From NCBI GenBank assembly GCA_913777615.1, contig CAJYTK010000013.1, positions 248,001 through 312,000 on the forward strand: a stretch of 64,000 nucleotides of DNA. The letters are read 5' to 3'. Below are positions 41,074 through 50,299 of the stretch, piece after piece. This stretch comes from an uncultured Agrobacterium sp. (GTDB lineage: Bacteria > Pseudomonadota > Alphaproteobacteria > Rhizobiales > Rhizobiaceae). A program made the translations under genes and the position numbers. Every line of letters starts with the position of its first letter. Within the stretch, counting starts at the first letter, position 1. The notes under the pieces are model-generated. The model had not been told where the DNA came from and ran no database searches. It was given only the letters and a program-made list of their open reading frames with translations.

Positions 41074-42392
41074 GCCGCGGATCGGTCGCGCCTGATTTTT
41101 GGCACTCCCTGACCGGTCTCGAGTTTGCCTCTCAGCACCTTAATCGGCCCCATAAGCAGTTGGCTCGCCGTCGGCGCGCCTTTCAATATCCAGTCGGCAT
41201 AGATCTGGTACAGCTCGCGCCGCCTGCGCATATGCTCGGCTCGGTCGTAGGCCGCCTTCACAGCGTCTTTCGGCTTGTGGGCGAGCATCAACTCGATGAT
41301 CTTTTCTTCGTGTGGGAATGCTTCGTTCATGATGGACGAGAAAGACGAACGGAAGCCGTGCGGAACATGCCTCGAGTGATAGCCAGCCCTGTTGAGCAAA
41401 TACCCCATAGTATTTTCTGACATCGGCTTTTGCGGCTTCCTGAGATTGGGGAATGCGAACTCGAACCTCCCCGTCACCTTCTTGAGCGCGGTGATCAGCT
41501 CCACAGCCTGATCTGACAGCGGGACGTGATGATCATACGCTTCTTCTGTTTTCAGATGCAGCTTCAGCTTCATGCGATGGGCCGGGATGACCCATATCGG
41601 GTTTGACGGGTCGATGGCGTCCAGCTCGGCCCACGGTGTTTCTGCAAGGACACCAGGTCGAACCGCAGTCAGCGCCAAGAGGCGTATCGCAAGCTTCGTG
41701 TAGCCTCGGCTTGGGGTGGATGCGACGTCGGCGAGAACCTGCCTGACCCCGTCCAGAGTAATGATCGCGGGCTGGCGACCCTTCTTCAATGGCGCGAGCG
41801 CACCTTTGACAATCGATGCCGGGTCCGCGTCGGCGCGGCCGGAAGAAATGGCGTAGACGAACACGCTCGACATCCGCTGCCGTAACCGCTTAGCAGTCTC
41901 GATCGCTCCGCGCTTCTCGACAATCTTCAGCACGCCGAGAACCGTCGGTGCATCAATGCTTCGAATCGGCATGTCGCCGACGAGGGGGAATACGTCTCGT
42001 CTAAGGGTGTCAAGCACGTCACTGGCATGCCTGTCGGTCCACGTCGGCTTGGTCAGCTCGTGCCACTCTTCGGCAATGACCTGAAACGTCTCTTCGGCTT
42101 GCTTCCTGCCGATGACCTTCTCGAGCTTCTTCATAGCCGAGGGGTCTATACCGTTTTTGATGAGCGTCCTGGCATCGTCTCGAAGACGCCGCGCTTCGAA
42201 GAGTGTGACGTCCGGGTATTGGCCAAGGCCAAGCAGCTTCTCTTTGCCACCAAAATAGTAGCGGTACCGCCAGATCTTCACGCCTGTGGTGGCGACGAAT
42301 AAGTGTAGACCGTTGCTGTCGGTGAGCTTGTAGGATTTCTCCTGCGCCTTGGCTTTTCTGATCGCTGTGTCTGTCAGCACGCTTGTTCTCAC
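41070..42392 (-). CDS. int: P4-type tyrosine recombinase (prophage integrase)
   Basis: A 440-residue protein. The N-terminal arm-binding domain (DUF4102-like: LTDTAIRKAKAQEKSYKLTDSNGLHLFV, ARRLRDDARTLIKNGIDP) is followed by a core-binding SAM-like domain and the catalytic domain with Arg in LTAVRPG, HxxR in HGFRSSF, a further His in LAHKP and the likely Tyr nucleophile in AAYDRAEH. It starts with GTG 42392, next to the tRNA-Ser used as attachment site, and would catalyse integration and excision. Convergent with the lysis cassette. Confidence 0.93.
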   Translation of the reverse strand: MRTSVLTDTAIRKAKAQEKSYKLTDSNGLHLFVATTGVKIWRYRYYFGGKEKLLGLGQYPDVTLFEARRLRDDARTLIKNGIDPSAMKKLEKVIGRKQAEETFQVIAEEWHELTKPTWTDRHASDVLDTLRRDVFPLVGDMPIRSIDAPTVLGVLKIVEKRGAIETAKRLRQRMSSVFVYAISSGRADADPASIVKGALAPLKKGRQPAIITLDGVRQVLADVASTPSRGYTKLAIRLLALTAVRPGVLAETPWAELDAIDPSNPIWVIPAHRMKLKLHLKTEEAYDHHVPLSDQAVELITALKKVTGRFEFAFPNLRKPQKPMSENTMGYLLNRAGYHSRHVPHGFRSSFSSIMNEAFPHEEKIIELMLAHKPKDAVKAAYDRAEHMRRRRELYQIYADWILKGAPTASQLLMGPIKVLRGKLETGQGVPKIRRDRSAA

Positions 42393-42394
42393 GA

Positions 42395-42439
42395 TACCCG
42401 CTTTTGAAAATCAAAGTACCCGCATTTGTACCCGCTTTT
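42395..42439. repeat. Three direct repeats TACCCGC(T/A)TTT upstream of int
   Basis: Copies at 42395-42405, 42417-42427 and 42429-42439, the first 22 nt and the last 12 nt apart start to start. They lie between the integrase start and the tRNA attachment end, where arm-type sites bound by the integrase N-terminal domain are expected. They might equally control the int promoter. Confidence 0.6.
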
Positions 42440-42548
42440 TCACGAGATTGTATCGGAAGGCATGGGAACGGGCGGGAACAAAGAAACCCAAAACGATCCG
42501 CTGCGCAAGACAAAAACGGAACATATGGGAACGTATGAGAAACATTGG

Positions 42549-42638
42549 TGGCGGATGGGGTGGGATTCGAACCCACGGTACGGTCTCCCGCACGCCGGTT
42601 TTCAAGACCGGTTCCTTAAACCACTCGGACACCCATCC
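42549..42638 (-). tRNA. tRNA-Ser (anticodon TGA)
   Basis: Transcribed on the minus strand, 87 nt plus encoded CCA (42549-42551). The acceptor stem GGATGGG/CCCATCC is intact, the anticodon loop reads CTTGAAAA with TGA (plus-strand TCA at 42602-42604), there is a long variable arm typical of Ser tRNAs, and the T-loop GTTCGAATCCC is present. It is the prophage attachment site: phage sequence begins at its 3' end and the tRNA remains complete. Confidence 0.95.
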
Positions 42639-42652
42639 ATGCCTGTAGCGGG

Positions 42653-42680
42653 TTTATAAACGTTTGCGCCAGCGCGTCAA
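42653..42680 (-). promoter_or_regulatory. Sigma-70-type promoter of tRNA-Ser
   Basis: On the minus strand TTGACG (42680-42675), a 16-nt spacer and TATAAA (42658-42653), 14 nt upstream of the first tRNA base. Close to consensus and well placed. Confidence 0.75.
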
Positions 42681-42905
42681 TTGCCTCAAAAGCCTTATTT
42701 TCCAGTCGCCTGCGCAAGCACAAAATTAACCAGCGCTTAACCATAATCATTACAATTTTACGTTCTTGGGCCGCATCGTTCGCATTTTCGCCATGTTGCG
42801 GGCAAGATTAGGCATCCGTTAAGTGCTTCGATGTCAGGGGCGTGATTATCGAGGTGTGAGAGGGGCCGTGCAGACGTTCGGCCTGAAGCAGCACGGGGCA
42901 GAGAT

Positions 42906-43961
42906 TTGAAGTCTACCGTTACGAAGATTGGCGTCAGCGTCAAATGGGTCGGCATTGCCGTTCTGTGCGCCGCGACAGCATCATGTTCGACAACGTCGGA
43001 AACAAAAACAAAGCCGAAGCGCAGCAAGGAATATTTCGCTGAGTCGGAATATGGCGTGAAGGCGAGTCCGCGGATCGCAGAAGGTGCCAACGTCCCCAAG
43101 GGCGGCGGCAGGTTCCTCGTCGGCAATGCTTACACGGTCAAAGGTCGTCGTTACTTCCCCAAGGAAGATCCGAACTACGACAAGAGCGGCCTTGCCTCGT
43201 GGTACGGTTCGGCCTTTCACGGTCGGATGACCGCCAATGGTGAGGCTTATGACAAGGAACATCTTTCTGCGGCTCACCCGACATTCCCGCTTCCAAGTTA
43301 TGCCCGCGTCACTAATCTCGACAATGGGTCCTCCGTTGTCGTGCGCGTCAATGATCGCGGACCGTTCCACGAAGGTCGCTTGATCGACGTTTCCAGCAAG
43401 ACTGCAGATCTCCTCGACATGAAGGGAACCGGCACTGCCAATGTGCGCGTTCAATATGTCGGGCGCGCGCCTCTGGATGGCCACGATATGCCATTTCTCA
43501 TGGCGTCCTACATTCCAAAAGGATCTCGTGCTCCGGGCGTCAATCCTGAAGGACAGATCGCAAGCGGCGTGATGGTCGCATCCGCCTCTCAACGCAACAT
43601 TCCCGTTCCATCGAATCCTGCTTATGGCGGCTCGGCACAAATGGCATTGGTCGGCGCGAAGAAGAACAACGCGCTTCAGGCCATGCCGCTGGTCGAAGGT
43701 GCAGCGCCAGCGAGCTTTAGCGGGCAGGGTAACGCTCAGTTTATAGCCCTTCCGGAAGTTGGCCCGTTCATCAACGAGCGTCCTGAAGGCAACTTCCTGC
43801 GTGTCCCCGGTCCATCGCCACGATACGCTTCGGCTTATTCAGAAGCCGCGCCGGCATCCAAGGCTGCGCATGTGTTCGATGCGGTGCTCGTGGAGCGAGG
43901 CGAACTGACAGAACAGTCCATTTTGAACTATGTGAAGAACAAGCAGAACAGAGACCGTTGA
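42906..43961 (+). CDS. rlpA: Septal ring lytic transglycosylase RlpA-type lipoprotein
   Basis: A 351-residue protein from TTG 42906. The signal peptide ends in a lipobox-like TASC (Cys near residue 27). The double-psi beta-barrel domain, about residues 90-190, is clear: GLASWYGSAFHGRMTANGEAYD, LPSYARVTNL, VVVRVNDRGPFHEGRLIDVSSKTADLL. RlpA cleaves denuded glycan strands at the septum. The C-terminal 150 residues are low-complexity and no SPOR domain is visible. First host gene after the tRNA, reading away from the prophage. The start is uncertain: TTG is weak and the 267-nt gap upstream shows no obvious other ATG in frame. Confidence 0.85.
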   Translation: MKSTVTKIGVSVKWVGIAVLCAATASCSTTSETKTKPKRSKEYFAESEYGVKASPRIAEGANVPKGGGRFLVGNAYTVKGRRYFPKEDPNYDKSGLASWYGSAFHGRMTANGEAYDKEHLSAAHPTFPLPSYARVTNLDNGSSVVVRVNDRGPFHEGRLIDVSSKTADLLDMKGTGTANVRVQYVGRAPLDGHDMPFLMASYIPKGSRAPGVNPEGQIASGVMVASASQRNIPVPSNPAYGGSAQMALVGAKKNNALQAMPLVEGAAPASFSGQGNAQFIALPEVGPFINERPEGNFLRVPGPSPRYASAYSEAAPASKAAHVFDAVLVERGELTEQSILNYVKNKQNRDR

Positions 43962-43978
43962 GCTTTGCCTCAACGGTC
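43953..43978 (+). terminator. Strong hairpin across the rlpA stop codon
   Basis: GACCGTTGAG / CTCAACGGTC, a perfect 10-bp stem with loop CTTTGC. The rlpA stop TGA lies in the left arm. No clear U-run follows (CATTGG), so termination may be partial. Confidence 0.55.
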
Positions 43979-44072
43979 CATTGGCCCATAATCGCTTCTC
44001 TTGAGACGATTCCTTGCTAGAGGAATATCAAGGCGGCGGTAAGCAATAAGATAGGCGGCGGGCCGGCGTTCC

Positions 44073-45245
44073 ATGGTGAAGATCATACCCAAATTTTTCC
44101 GGTGTTTTAGCCTTATCGCCCTGGCAATGACTTGTGGCGTCGCGGCTGCGGAGGCGCAGTCTGGCGGCCTCGCAGTAAAGGCGCAGCAGGCCTACATGAT
44201 CGATGCCGAAACCGGCACTGTTTTACTGTCTCTGAACGAAAACACGCCATTTCCACCTGCCTCGCTTGCAAAGCTGATGACGGTAGAGACGGTGCTTGAC
44301 GCACTGACGGGCGGACGTGTGACGCCTGAGACGTCCTATCCCGTCTCGGAATATGCGTGGCGAACGGGGGGAGCACCTTCCAGAACCTCAACCATGTTTG
44401 CGGCACTTAAATCCTCCGTCAGCGTCAACGACCTTCTGACGGGCATCATCGTGCAAAACGCCAATGACGGCTGCATCATTGTCGCAGAAGGCATGTCTGG
44501 TTCCGACGCAGCCTTTGCCAAGACAATGACAGAGCGCGCCAAGATGCTGGGTTTGACGGGAAGCACCTTCGCCAACTCAACCGGCTTGCCGGACCCTGCG
44601 AACAAAACCACCGCGAAGGACATGGTGATGCTGGCCAAGCATATCCGTGACATCTACCCAGATCGCTACAGCCTGTTCACCAAGCCGGATTTTGAGTGGA
44701 ACCGGATCTTTCAACGCAACAAGAATACACTTTTGGCCCAGGATCTCGGTATTGACGGACTCGGGCTCGGCTTTGCGGAAGGCCATGGATATTCTGCCAT
44801 CATCTCAGCCGAGCGTGACGGTCGTCGCATCTATCTGACGCTCGCCGGTATGGAGGACGACAAGACTCGCCAAGAAGAGGCGCGTCGTGTGGTCGATTGG
44901 GGCCTGACGGCCTTTCAGAAGCGAGAGTTGTTTCAAAAGGACGAAACGGTCGGGAGCGTGAGCGTCTATGGGGGCGCCGCATCCACCATAGACCTTGCCG
45001 TACATGAAACGGTAGGCATCCTCGTGCCGCTCAACAATCCCGACAGGCTGTCTGGCCGCATCGTGTATAAATGGCCGCTCAACGCGCCGCTGGACGCGGG
45101 CTACAACGCCGCGACTCTGAGGATTTTCTCCGGCGAACGATTGCTGCGTGAGGTGCCGCTCTATACCACTGCCCCCGTTGCCGAGGGTACATTAAGCCAG
45201 AATGCGGCAGGCGCCTTGAAGGAATTATTGTTTTTCTGGCTGTGA
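44073..45245 (+). CDS. D-alanyl-D-alanine carboxypeptidase family protein, divergent active site
   Basis: A 390-residue protein with an N-terminal signal peptide ending near AEAQS. The low-molecular-mass PBP fold is recognisable: the SxxK motif is intact in [10 protein letters not shown] (Ser at about residue 66), but the usual SxN reads NAN in VQNANDGC, and the expected KTG position reads [13 protein letters not shown], so Lys-Thr-Gly is missing. A C-terminal PBP5-type beta domain follows. It would act on peptidoglycan stem peptides in the periplasm; the altered second and third motifs make normal DD-carboxypeptidase activity uncertain. Start ATG 44073. Confidence 0.85.
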   Translation: MVKIIPKFFRCFSLIALAMTCGVAAAEAQSGGLAVKAQQAYMIDAETGTVLLSLNENTPFPPASLAKLMTVETVLDALTGGRVTPETSYPVSEYAWRTGGAPSRTSTMFAALKSSVSVNDLLTGIIVQNANDGCIIVAEGMSGSDAAFAKTMTERAKMLGLTGSTFANSTGLPDPANKTTAKDMVMLAKHIRDIYPDRYSLFTKPDFEWNRIFQRNKNTLLAQDLGIDGLGLGFAEGHGYSAIISAERDGRRIYLTLAGMEDDKTRQEEARRVVDWGLTAFQKRELFQKDETVGSVSVYGGAASTIDLAVHETVGILVPLNNPDRLSGRIVYKWPLNAPLDAGYNAATLRIFSGERLLREVPLYTTAPVAEGTLSQNAAGALKELLFFWL

Positions 45246-45318
45246 GATATGGCGCGGTTTCGCCCACGATCGATATCGTCTAATAAGAAGCAACAGCCGA
45301 GACTATCAGGAAGAGACA

Positions 45319-45987
45319 TTGCCCCAAAAAGGACTGTTCATAAGCTTTGAAGGCGGCGAGGGCGCTGGTAAGTCCACGCAGATCCGTATTCTGGCGGAAA
45401 CGCTGCGCAGCCGCGGCTTTGAAGTCGTCGTAACGCGCGAACCCGGCGGTTCTGCGGGGGCAGAGGCGATCCGACACGTGCTTCTCTCCGGTGCGGCAGA
45501 GTCTTTTGGCGTGCGTATGGAGGCCATGCTGTTTGCCGCCGCGCGCAACGACCATGTCGAGGAAGTCATCCGTCCGGCGCTGGAAAGTGGCGCTGTCGTT
45601 CTGTGCGATCGATTTCTCGATTCCTCTCGGGTCTACCAGGGAACGACGGGAAATCTGGAGCCGGATTTCATCGAGACGCTACAGCGCATTGCTGTGGATG
45701 GCACCATGCCCGACCTGACGCTGATCTTCGATATTCCAGCGGTGGACGGTCTTGCGCGGGCGCGCAAGCGTGCCGATAGCGGGGAGGCGCCTGACCGCTT
45801 CGAAAAGGAAGAGTTGGAAACGCATGAGAAACGCCGCGAAGCCTATCTCGACATCGCGCTGAACGAGCCGCGTCGTTGCCGCATCGTGGATGCAAAGCAG
45901 CCGCAGGACAAAGTGACGGAAGACGTTCTGTCCATGGTTGAGCCTCTGCTCGAGCGCTTCAAGAGCCTCGCGGATTTGACGCCATGA
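45319..45987 (+). CDS. tmk: Thymidylate kinase
   Basis: A 222-residue protein phosphorylating dTMP to dTDP. P-loop [11 protein letters not shown] with Lys18, DRx-type motif in [19 protein letters not shown] for dTMP binding, and a lid region [14 protein letters not shown]. It starts with TTG 45319, preceded by AGGAAG, and overlaps holB by four bases (ATGA), a common rhizobial arrangement linking nucleotide synthesis and replication. Confidence 0.95.
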   Translation: MPQKGLFISFEGGEGAGKSTQIRILAETLRSRGFEVVVTREPGGSAGAEAIRHVLLSGAAESFGVRMEAMLFAAARNDHVEEVIRPALESGAVVLCDRFLDSSRVYQGTTGNLEPDFIETLQRIAVDGTMPDLTLIFDIPAVDGLARARKRADSGEAPDRFEKEELETHEKRREAYLDIALNEPRRCRIVDAKQPQDKVTEDVLSMVEPLLERFKSLADLTP

Positions 45988-47009
45988 GCGAAACGCCGGG
46001 CGTTCTCGATGGGGCGATCGCGCCGCCGGACAATACACGTCTGTTCGGCCATGACGAGGCAGAAGCATTTCTGGCGCAGTCCTATCGATCCGGCAAAGGC
46101 CATCACGCCATTCTAATCGAAGGGCCAGAGGGGATAGGCAAGGCGACGCTGGCGTTTCGTTTTGCCAATCATGTTCTATCCCATCCCGATCCAGTCGAGG
46201 CGCCCGACCACATAGCCGATCCGGATCCGTCATCGGTCGTCAGCCGCCAGATTTCCTCCGGTGCATCACATAATCTCCTGCACCTGACACGGCCAGTCGA
46301 TGACAAGACGGGACGCGTGAAGTCGGCGATTACCGTGGATGAGGTGAGGCGGGCAGGGCACTTCTTCTCGCAAACGTCCGGAACCGGGAATTGGCGTATC
46401 GTCATCATCGATCCGGCGGACGATCTTAATCGCAATGCCGCCAACGCCATACTCAAAATTCTCGAGGAACCGCCGAAGCGGGCTATGTTCCTGGTCCTAT
46501 CACATGCGCCGGGTAAGCTTTTGCCGACTATCCGTTCGCGCTGCATGCCGTTGCGGCTTTTGCCGCTGGACGATAGTGCTATGGGAGATGCGCTTGATCA
46601 TCTTGGGCTCAATATCTCCGGTGAGAAGCGGGAAGCGCTGCTGCTAGCTTCCAAGGGAAGCTTGGCGCAAGCGCTGAAGCTCATCAATTATGGCGGTTCC
46701 GATATCGTTGACGTCTTCACTGCGGCGATGAGTGCGGAAGGGCCTTCGGCGCGCAAGCAAATGCACAAGCTGGCGGATGTTCTTGCGCAGAAAGATGGCG
46801 ATATCATCCTCGGCTTTTTCATGGAGCACGCTACCGAAGAGCTGATGCAACGCGCCAAGGCAGCCGCCCTTGCGGGAGACCTGAAAGGCGCGGAGCGTCG
46901 CGCGCGACTGTCGTCGTCCCTCTCCGAGCGTATCGCTATTGCTCAAGCTTACAATCTCGACAAAAAGCAGATGGTCCTGTCCATTCTGGAAGACATGCGC
47001 TCGGTCTGA
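45984..47009 (+). CDS. holB: DNA polymerase III subunit delta'
   Basis: A 341-residue AAA+ clamp-loader subunit. Walker [11 protein letters not shown] (residues 47-56), sensor-like [14 protein letters not shown] and SRC in [11 protein letters not shown], all typical of DnaX/HolB proteins. It lacks the Zn-Cys cluster of DnaX. Together with gamma/tau and delta it opens the sliding clamp. The start overlaps the tmk stop by four bases. Confidence 0.93.
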   Translation: MSETPGVLDGAIAPPDNTRLFGHDEAEAFLAQSYRSGKGHHAILIEGPEGIGKATLAFRFANHVLSHPDPVEAPDHIADPDPSSVVSRQISSGASHNLLHLTRPVDDKTGRVKSAITVDEVRRAGHFFSQTSGTGNWRIVIIDPADDLNRNAANAILKILEEPPKRAMFLVLSHAPGKLLPTIRSRCMPLRLLPLDDSAMGDALDHLGLNISGEKREALLLASKGSLAQALKLINYGGSDIVDVFTAAMSAEGPSARKQMHKLADVLAQKDGDIILGFFMEHATEELMQRAKAAALAGDLKGAERRARLSSSLSERIAIAQAYNLDKKQMVLSILEDMRSV

Positions 47010-47104
47010 TCCGCATAAAATCCACGGCTTTTGCTTTCGCTTGTGCGAACAATAGGCTAAAGCGGTCTTTCTCAAAAATCAGACCGTAAAGCCGATCGAG
47101 CGTC

Positions 47105-48655
47105 ATGACAGACAAGACCCCATTTTACATCACCACAGCGATTTCCTATCCGAACGGCAAGCCGCATATCGGCCACGCCTACGAGCTGATCGCGACGGAT
47201 GCCATGGCGCGTTTTCAGCGTCTGGATGGACGGGATGTGTTCTTTCTGACCGGCACTGACGAGCACGGCCAGAAGATGCAGCAGACGGCGCGTGCGGAAG
47301 GTATTTCGCCGGAAGAGCTGGCGCAGCGCAACTCCGACCAGTTCCGCGAGATGGGCAAGCTGTTGAATGCCTCGAATGACGATTTCATCCGCACGACGGA
47401 AGAGCGCCATCACGAGACATCGCGCAACATCTGGAACCTGATGTCGAAGGCTGGTGACATCTATAAGGACAGCTATGCCGGATGGTACTCCGTCCGCGAC
47501 GAGGCTTATTACGCCGAAGACGAGACCGAACTGCGTGCAGATGGCGTACGTTACGGACCGCAGGGTACACCGGTGGAATGGGTGGAGGAAGAGAGCTACT
47601 TCTTCAAGCTATCTGAATATCAGGACAGGCTGCTCAAACATTACGAAGATAACCCCGATTTCATCGGTCCAGCCGAACGGCGAAACGAGATCATCTCCTT
47701 CGTCAAATCAGGCCTGAAGGATCTTTCCGTTTCGCGCACGACTTTCGACTGGGGCATCAAGGTTCCGGACGATCCGAAGCATGTGATGTATGTATGGGTG
47801 GACGCGCTCACTAACTACATCACCGCGACCGGCTATATCGAAGACAAACAAGGCCCACGGGCAAAATACTGGCCGGCTGACGTCCATATTATTGGCAAGG
47901 ACATCATTCGCTTCCACGCCGTATATTGGCCCGCCTTTTTGATGAGCGCCGGCTTGCCGCTGCCAAAGCGCGTCTACGCCCACGGCTTCCTGCTCAACAA
48001 GGGCGAGAAGATGTCGAAGTCGCTTGGTAACGTGGTCGATCCGGTCAATCTGGTGAATCATTTCGGCCTTGATCAAGTCCGCTATTTCTTCCTTCGCGAA
48101 GTCTCCTTTGGCCAGGATGGAAGCTACAGCGAGGAGGGGATTGCGACACGCATCAACGCGGACCTTGCAAATGGTATCGGCAATCTCGCCAGCCGTTCGC
48201 TCTCCATGATTGTCAAGAATTGCGATGGTCAGATCCCGACACCCGGCACCTTCTCAGATGAAGACAAGGCGATGCTGGCGGCGGCTGACGCGCTTCTCGC
48301 CACCTGCCGCGATGAGATGAGCAAGCAGATGATTCACAAGGCGCTCGCCTCGATCATCGCTGTGGTATCAGAAACGGACCGCTATTTTGCCGGTCAGGAG
48401 CCGTGGGCGCTGAAGAAGACCGATCCCCAGCGCATGGGGACCGTCCTTTATGTCACGGCGGAAGTCGTGCGCCAGATCGGTATCCTGCTTCAGCCGTTCA
48501 TGCCGGCATCGTGCGAAAAGCTTCTCGATCTGGTCGCCGCACCTTCAGACAAGCGGGACTTTGGGGCACTCGGAGAGGCCGGTCGTCTGATGCCCGGCAC
48601 ACCGCTTGAGGCGCCAAAGCCGGTCTTTCCGCGTTACGTAGCGCCGGAGGCGTGA
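47105..48655 (+). CDS. metG: Methionyl-tRNA synthetase
   Basis: A 516-residue class I synthetase. HIGH motif as HIGH at residues 21-24 and KMSKS with Lys302. The anticodon-binding helices form the C-terminal third. Length of about 516 fits the short alphaproteobacterial type without the C-terminal dimerisation domain. ATG 47105 follows a 95-nt gap after holB, which may contain its own promoter. The stop overlaps tatD (GTGA). Confidence 0.96.
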   Translation: MTDKTPFYITTAISYPNGKPHIGHAYELIATDAMARFQRLDGRDVFFLTGTDEHGQKMQQTARAEGISPEELAQRNSDQFREMGKLLNASNDDFIRTTEERHHETSRNIWNLMSKAGDIYKDSYAGWYSVRDEAYYAEDETELRADGVRYGPQGTPVEWVEEESYFFKLSEYQDRLLKHYEDNPDFIGPAERRNEIISFVKSGLKDLSVSRTTFDWGIKVPDDPKHVMYVWVDALTNYITATGYIEDKQGPRAKYWPADVHIIGKDIIRFHAVYWPAFLMSAGLPLPKRVYAHGFLLNKGEKMSKSLGNVVDPVNLVNHFGLDQVRYFFLREVSFGQDGSYSEEGIATRINADLANGIGNLASRSLSMIVKNCDGQIPTPGTFSDEDKAMLAAADALLATCRDEMSKQMIHKALASIIAVVSETDRYFAGQEPWALKKTDPQRMGTVLYVTAEVVRQIGILLQPFMPASCEKLLDLVAAPSDKRDFGALGEAGRLMPGTPLEAPKPVFPRYVAPEA

Positions 48656-49446
48656 AGGCCAGCATGCTGATCGATACTCATTGCCATCTGGATTTTGCCG
48701 ATTTCGACGCTGAGCGCGACGATATCATCAAACGCGCCCACTCATCTGGCGTCGCCCAGATGGTGACGATTTCGACCCGCGTTCGGCGTCTGCCAGAGCT
48801 ATTGAAGATCGTCGATGCATACCCATCCGTCTTCTGTTCTGTCGGCACGCATCCGAACAACGCAGATGAGGAATTGGATATCTCCGCTGACGAGCTCGTA
48901 AGGCTTGCCAACGGTCATGAAAAGATCGTGGCGATCGGCGAGGCCGGGCTGGATTATTTCTACGACACGCAAAAGCCGGAAGACCAGAAAACGGGGCTGC
49001 GGCGTCACATCGAAGCAGCACGCATAACCCAGCTTCCGCTCGTCATTCACAGCCGCAGCGCTGATGACGATATGATTGCTATCCTGCGCGAAGAAAGCGG
49101 GAAGGGCGCGTTCCCGTTTATTCTGCACTGTTTCTCTGCGGGACCGGACCTGGCGAAGGCCGGTGTCGAACTTGGCGGTTATGTTTCGTTCTCGGGCATT
49201 CTCACCTTTCCGAAATCGAAAGATATCCGCGACATCGCCGCGACCATTCCGCTTGACCGCCTGTTGGTGGAAACGGACGCGCCCTATCTTGCGCCAAAAC
49301 GCTGGCGCGGAAAGCGCAACGAACCGTCCTATGTCGTCAACACGGCTGAGGTTCTGGCGGACGTTCACGGTCTGCCCTACGAGACGATGGCTGAGATCAC
49401 TACGGACAATGCGTTCCGCTGCTTTTCGAAAATGACGAGAGTCTGA
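48652..49446 (+). CDS. tatD: TatD-family metal-dependent hydrolase
   Basis: A 264-residue TIM-barrel hydrolase, 3'-5' exonuclease or DNase type. Metal ligands: HxH in DTHCHLD, Glu in GEAGLDY, His in LVIHSR, His in LHCFS and Asp in VETDAPYL. The GTG at 48652 overlaps the metG stop; the ATG at 48664 would also give a complete fold and may be the real start. Its neighbourhood (metG-tatD-MBL hydrolase) is conserved in alphaproteobacteria. Confidence 0.93.
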   Translation: MKASMLIDTHCHLDFADFDAERDDIIKRAHSSGVAQMVTISTRVRRLPELLKIVDAYPSVFCSVGTHPNNADEELDISADELVRLANGHEKIVAIGEAGLDYFYDTQKPEDQKTGLRRHIEAARITQLPLVIHSRSADDDMIAILREESGKGAFPFILHCFSAGPDLAKAGVELGGYVSFSGILTFPKSKDIRDIAATIPLDRLLVETDAPYLAPKRWRGKRNEPSYVVNTAEVLADVHGLPYETMAEITTDNAFRCFSKMTRV

Positions 49447-49450
49447 TCCT

Positions 49451-50281
49451 TTGGCACTCTATCGGCGTCGCTTCACCATACTCGGCTGCTCCTCGTCTCC
49501 CGGCGTTCCCCGCATCAATGGAGACTGGGGGGCGTGCGACCCGACCAATCCAAAAAACAGACGCACCCGCGCGGCATTTCTCATCGAGCAGATTTCCCCG
49601 GATGGCGGTGTTACCACCGTCGTTGTCGATACCGGTCCAGATTTTCGCGAGCAAATGATTGCGGCGGGCGTCAAAGCGATCGATGCCGTCATCTATACTC
49701 ACCACCACGCCGATCACCTGCATGGAATCGATGATCTGCGCGGCTACTTCATCACCTCTGGCAGCCGGATACCGATCTATGCCGAGCCGGATACGATGCA
49801 GCGCATCCGCGATGGTTTTCCATACTGCCTGGAAACGCCGGCCGGGAGCAATTATCCGCCGATCGTCAAACCCAATCTGATCGAAGACCTGGATCAAGAC
49901 ATCGTTATTGAAGGCGAGGGTGGCCCGCTGCGTATCAGGCCGCATTTGCAGCAACATGGCGATATCGTTTCGCTCGGCTTTCGCGTCGGTGACGTTGCCT
50001 ACTGCACCGATGTCAGTGATTTTCCACCAGAATCCGTCGAAAAGCTCCAAAATCTGGACACGATCGTCATCGATACGTTGCAGTATCGCTATCACCCAAG
50101 CCACCTGTCGCTCGAGCAGTCGCTCGGCTGGATTGAGACGCTTGGCGCCAAACACGCGATATTGACGCATATGCACACGCCGTTGGACTATGAGACCGTC
50201 TTGCGGGAAACGCCGGACCATGTCGAACCCGGCTACGATCAGATGCGTTTCGAGGTCGAACTGACGCAAGAGCGCTTGTAG
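49451..50281 (+). CDS. MBL-fold phosphodiesterase-like metallohydrolase
   Basis: A 276-residue protein with the metallo-beta-lactamase motif THHHADH at residues 83-89 and further ligands in HLQQHG, YCTDVSD and LTHMHTP. It resembles the PhnP-type cyclic phosphodiesterase branch (start LGCSSSPGVPR, then CDPTNPKNRRTRAAFLIE). The substrate is unknown here. It begins with TTG 49451, five bases after the tatD stop, so it is in the same operon. Confidence 0.88.
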   Translation: MALYRRRFTILGCSSSPGVPRINGDWGACDPTNPKNRRTRAAFLIEQISPDGGVTTVVVDTGPDFREQMIAAGVKAIDAVIYTHHHADHLHGIDDLRGYFITSGSRIPIYAEPDTMQRIRDGFPYCLETPAGSNYPPIVKPNLIEDLDQDIVIEGEGGPLRIRPHLQQHGDIVSLGFRVGDVAYCTDVSDFPPESVEKLQNLDTIVIDTLQYRYHPSHLSLEQSLGWIETLGAKHAILTHMHTPLDYETVLRETPDHVEPGYDQMRFEVELTQERL

Positions 50282-50299
50282 CTGCAATAGAGGAATGCA

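Larger units (their letters stand above)
1..42552. mobile_element. Prophage (left end outside window), integrated at tRNA-Ser
   Basis: A continuous block of phage genes runs from the left edge to the 3' end of the tRNA-Ser gene: terminase pair, portal, scaffold, N4-gp56-type capsid, connectors, tail proteins, endolysin, spanins, holin and a tyrosine integrase next to the tRNA. P22-type portal, DUF4043/N4-gp56-type capsid and one giant polyvalent gene together recall the short-tailed Shiga-toxin-phage type of particle; that comparison is from memory of the families. All structural genes look intact, so it may be inducible. The repressor, replication genes and the second attachment site must lie left of position 1. 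The right boundary is inferred from tRNA and integrase position, not from a seen att duplication. Confidence 0.93.

Noticed and set aside
42019-42576. 185-aa minus-strand frame running from the tRNA into the integrase gene
   Set aside because: It begins inside the tRNA gene and is out of frame with the integrase.
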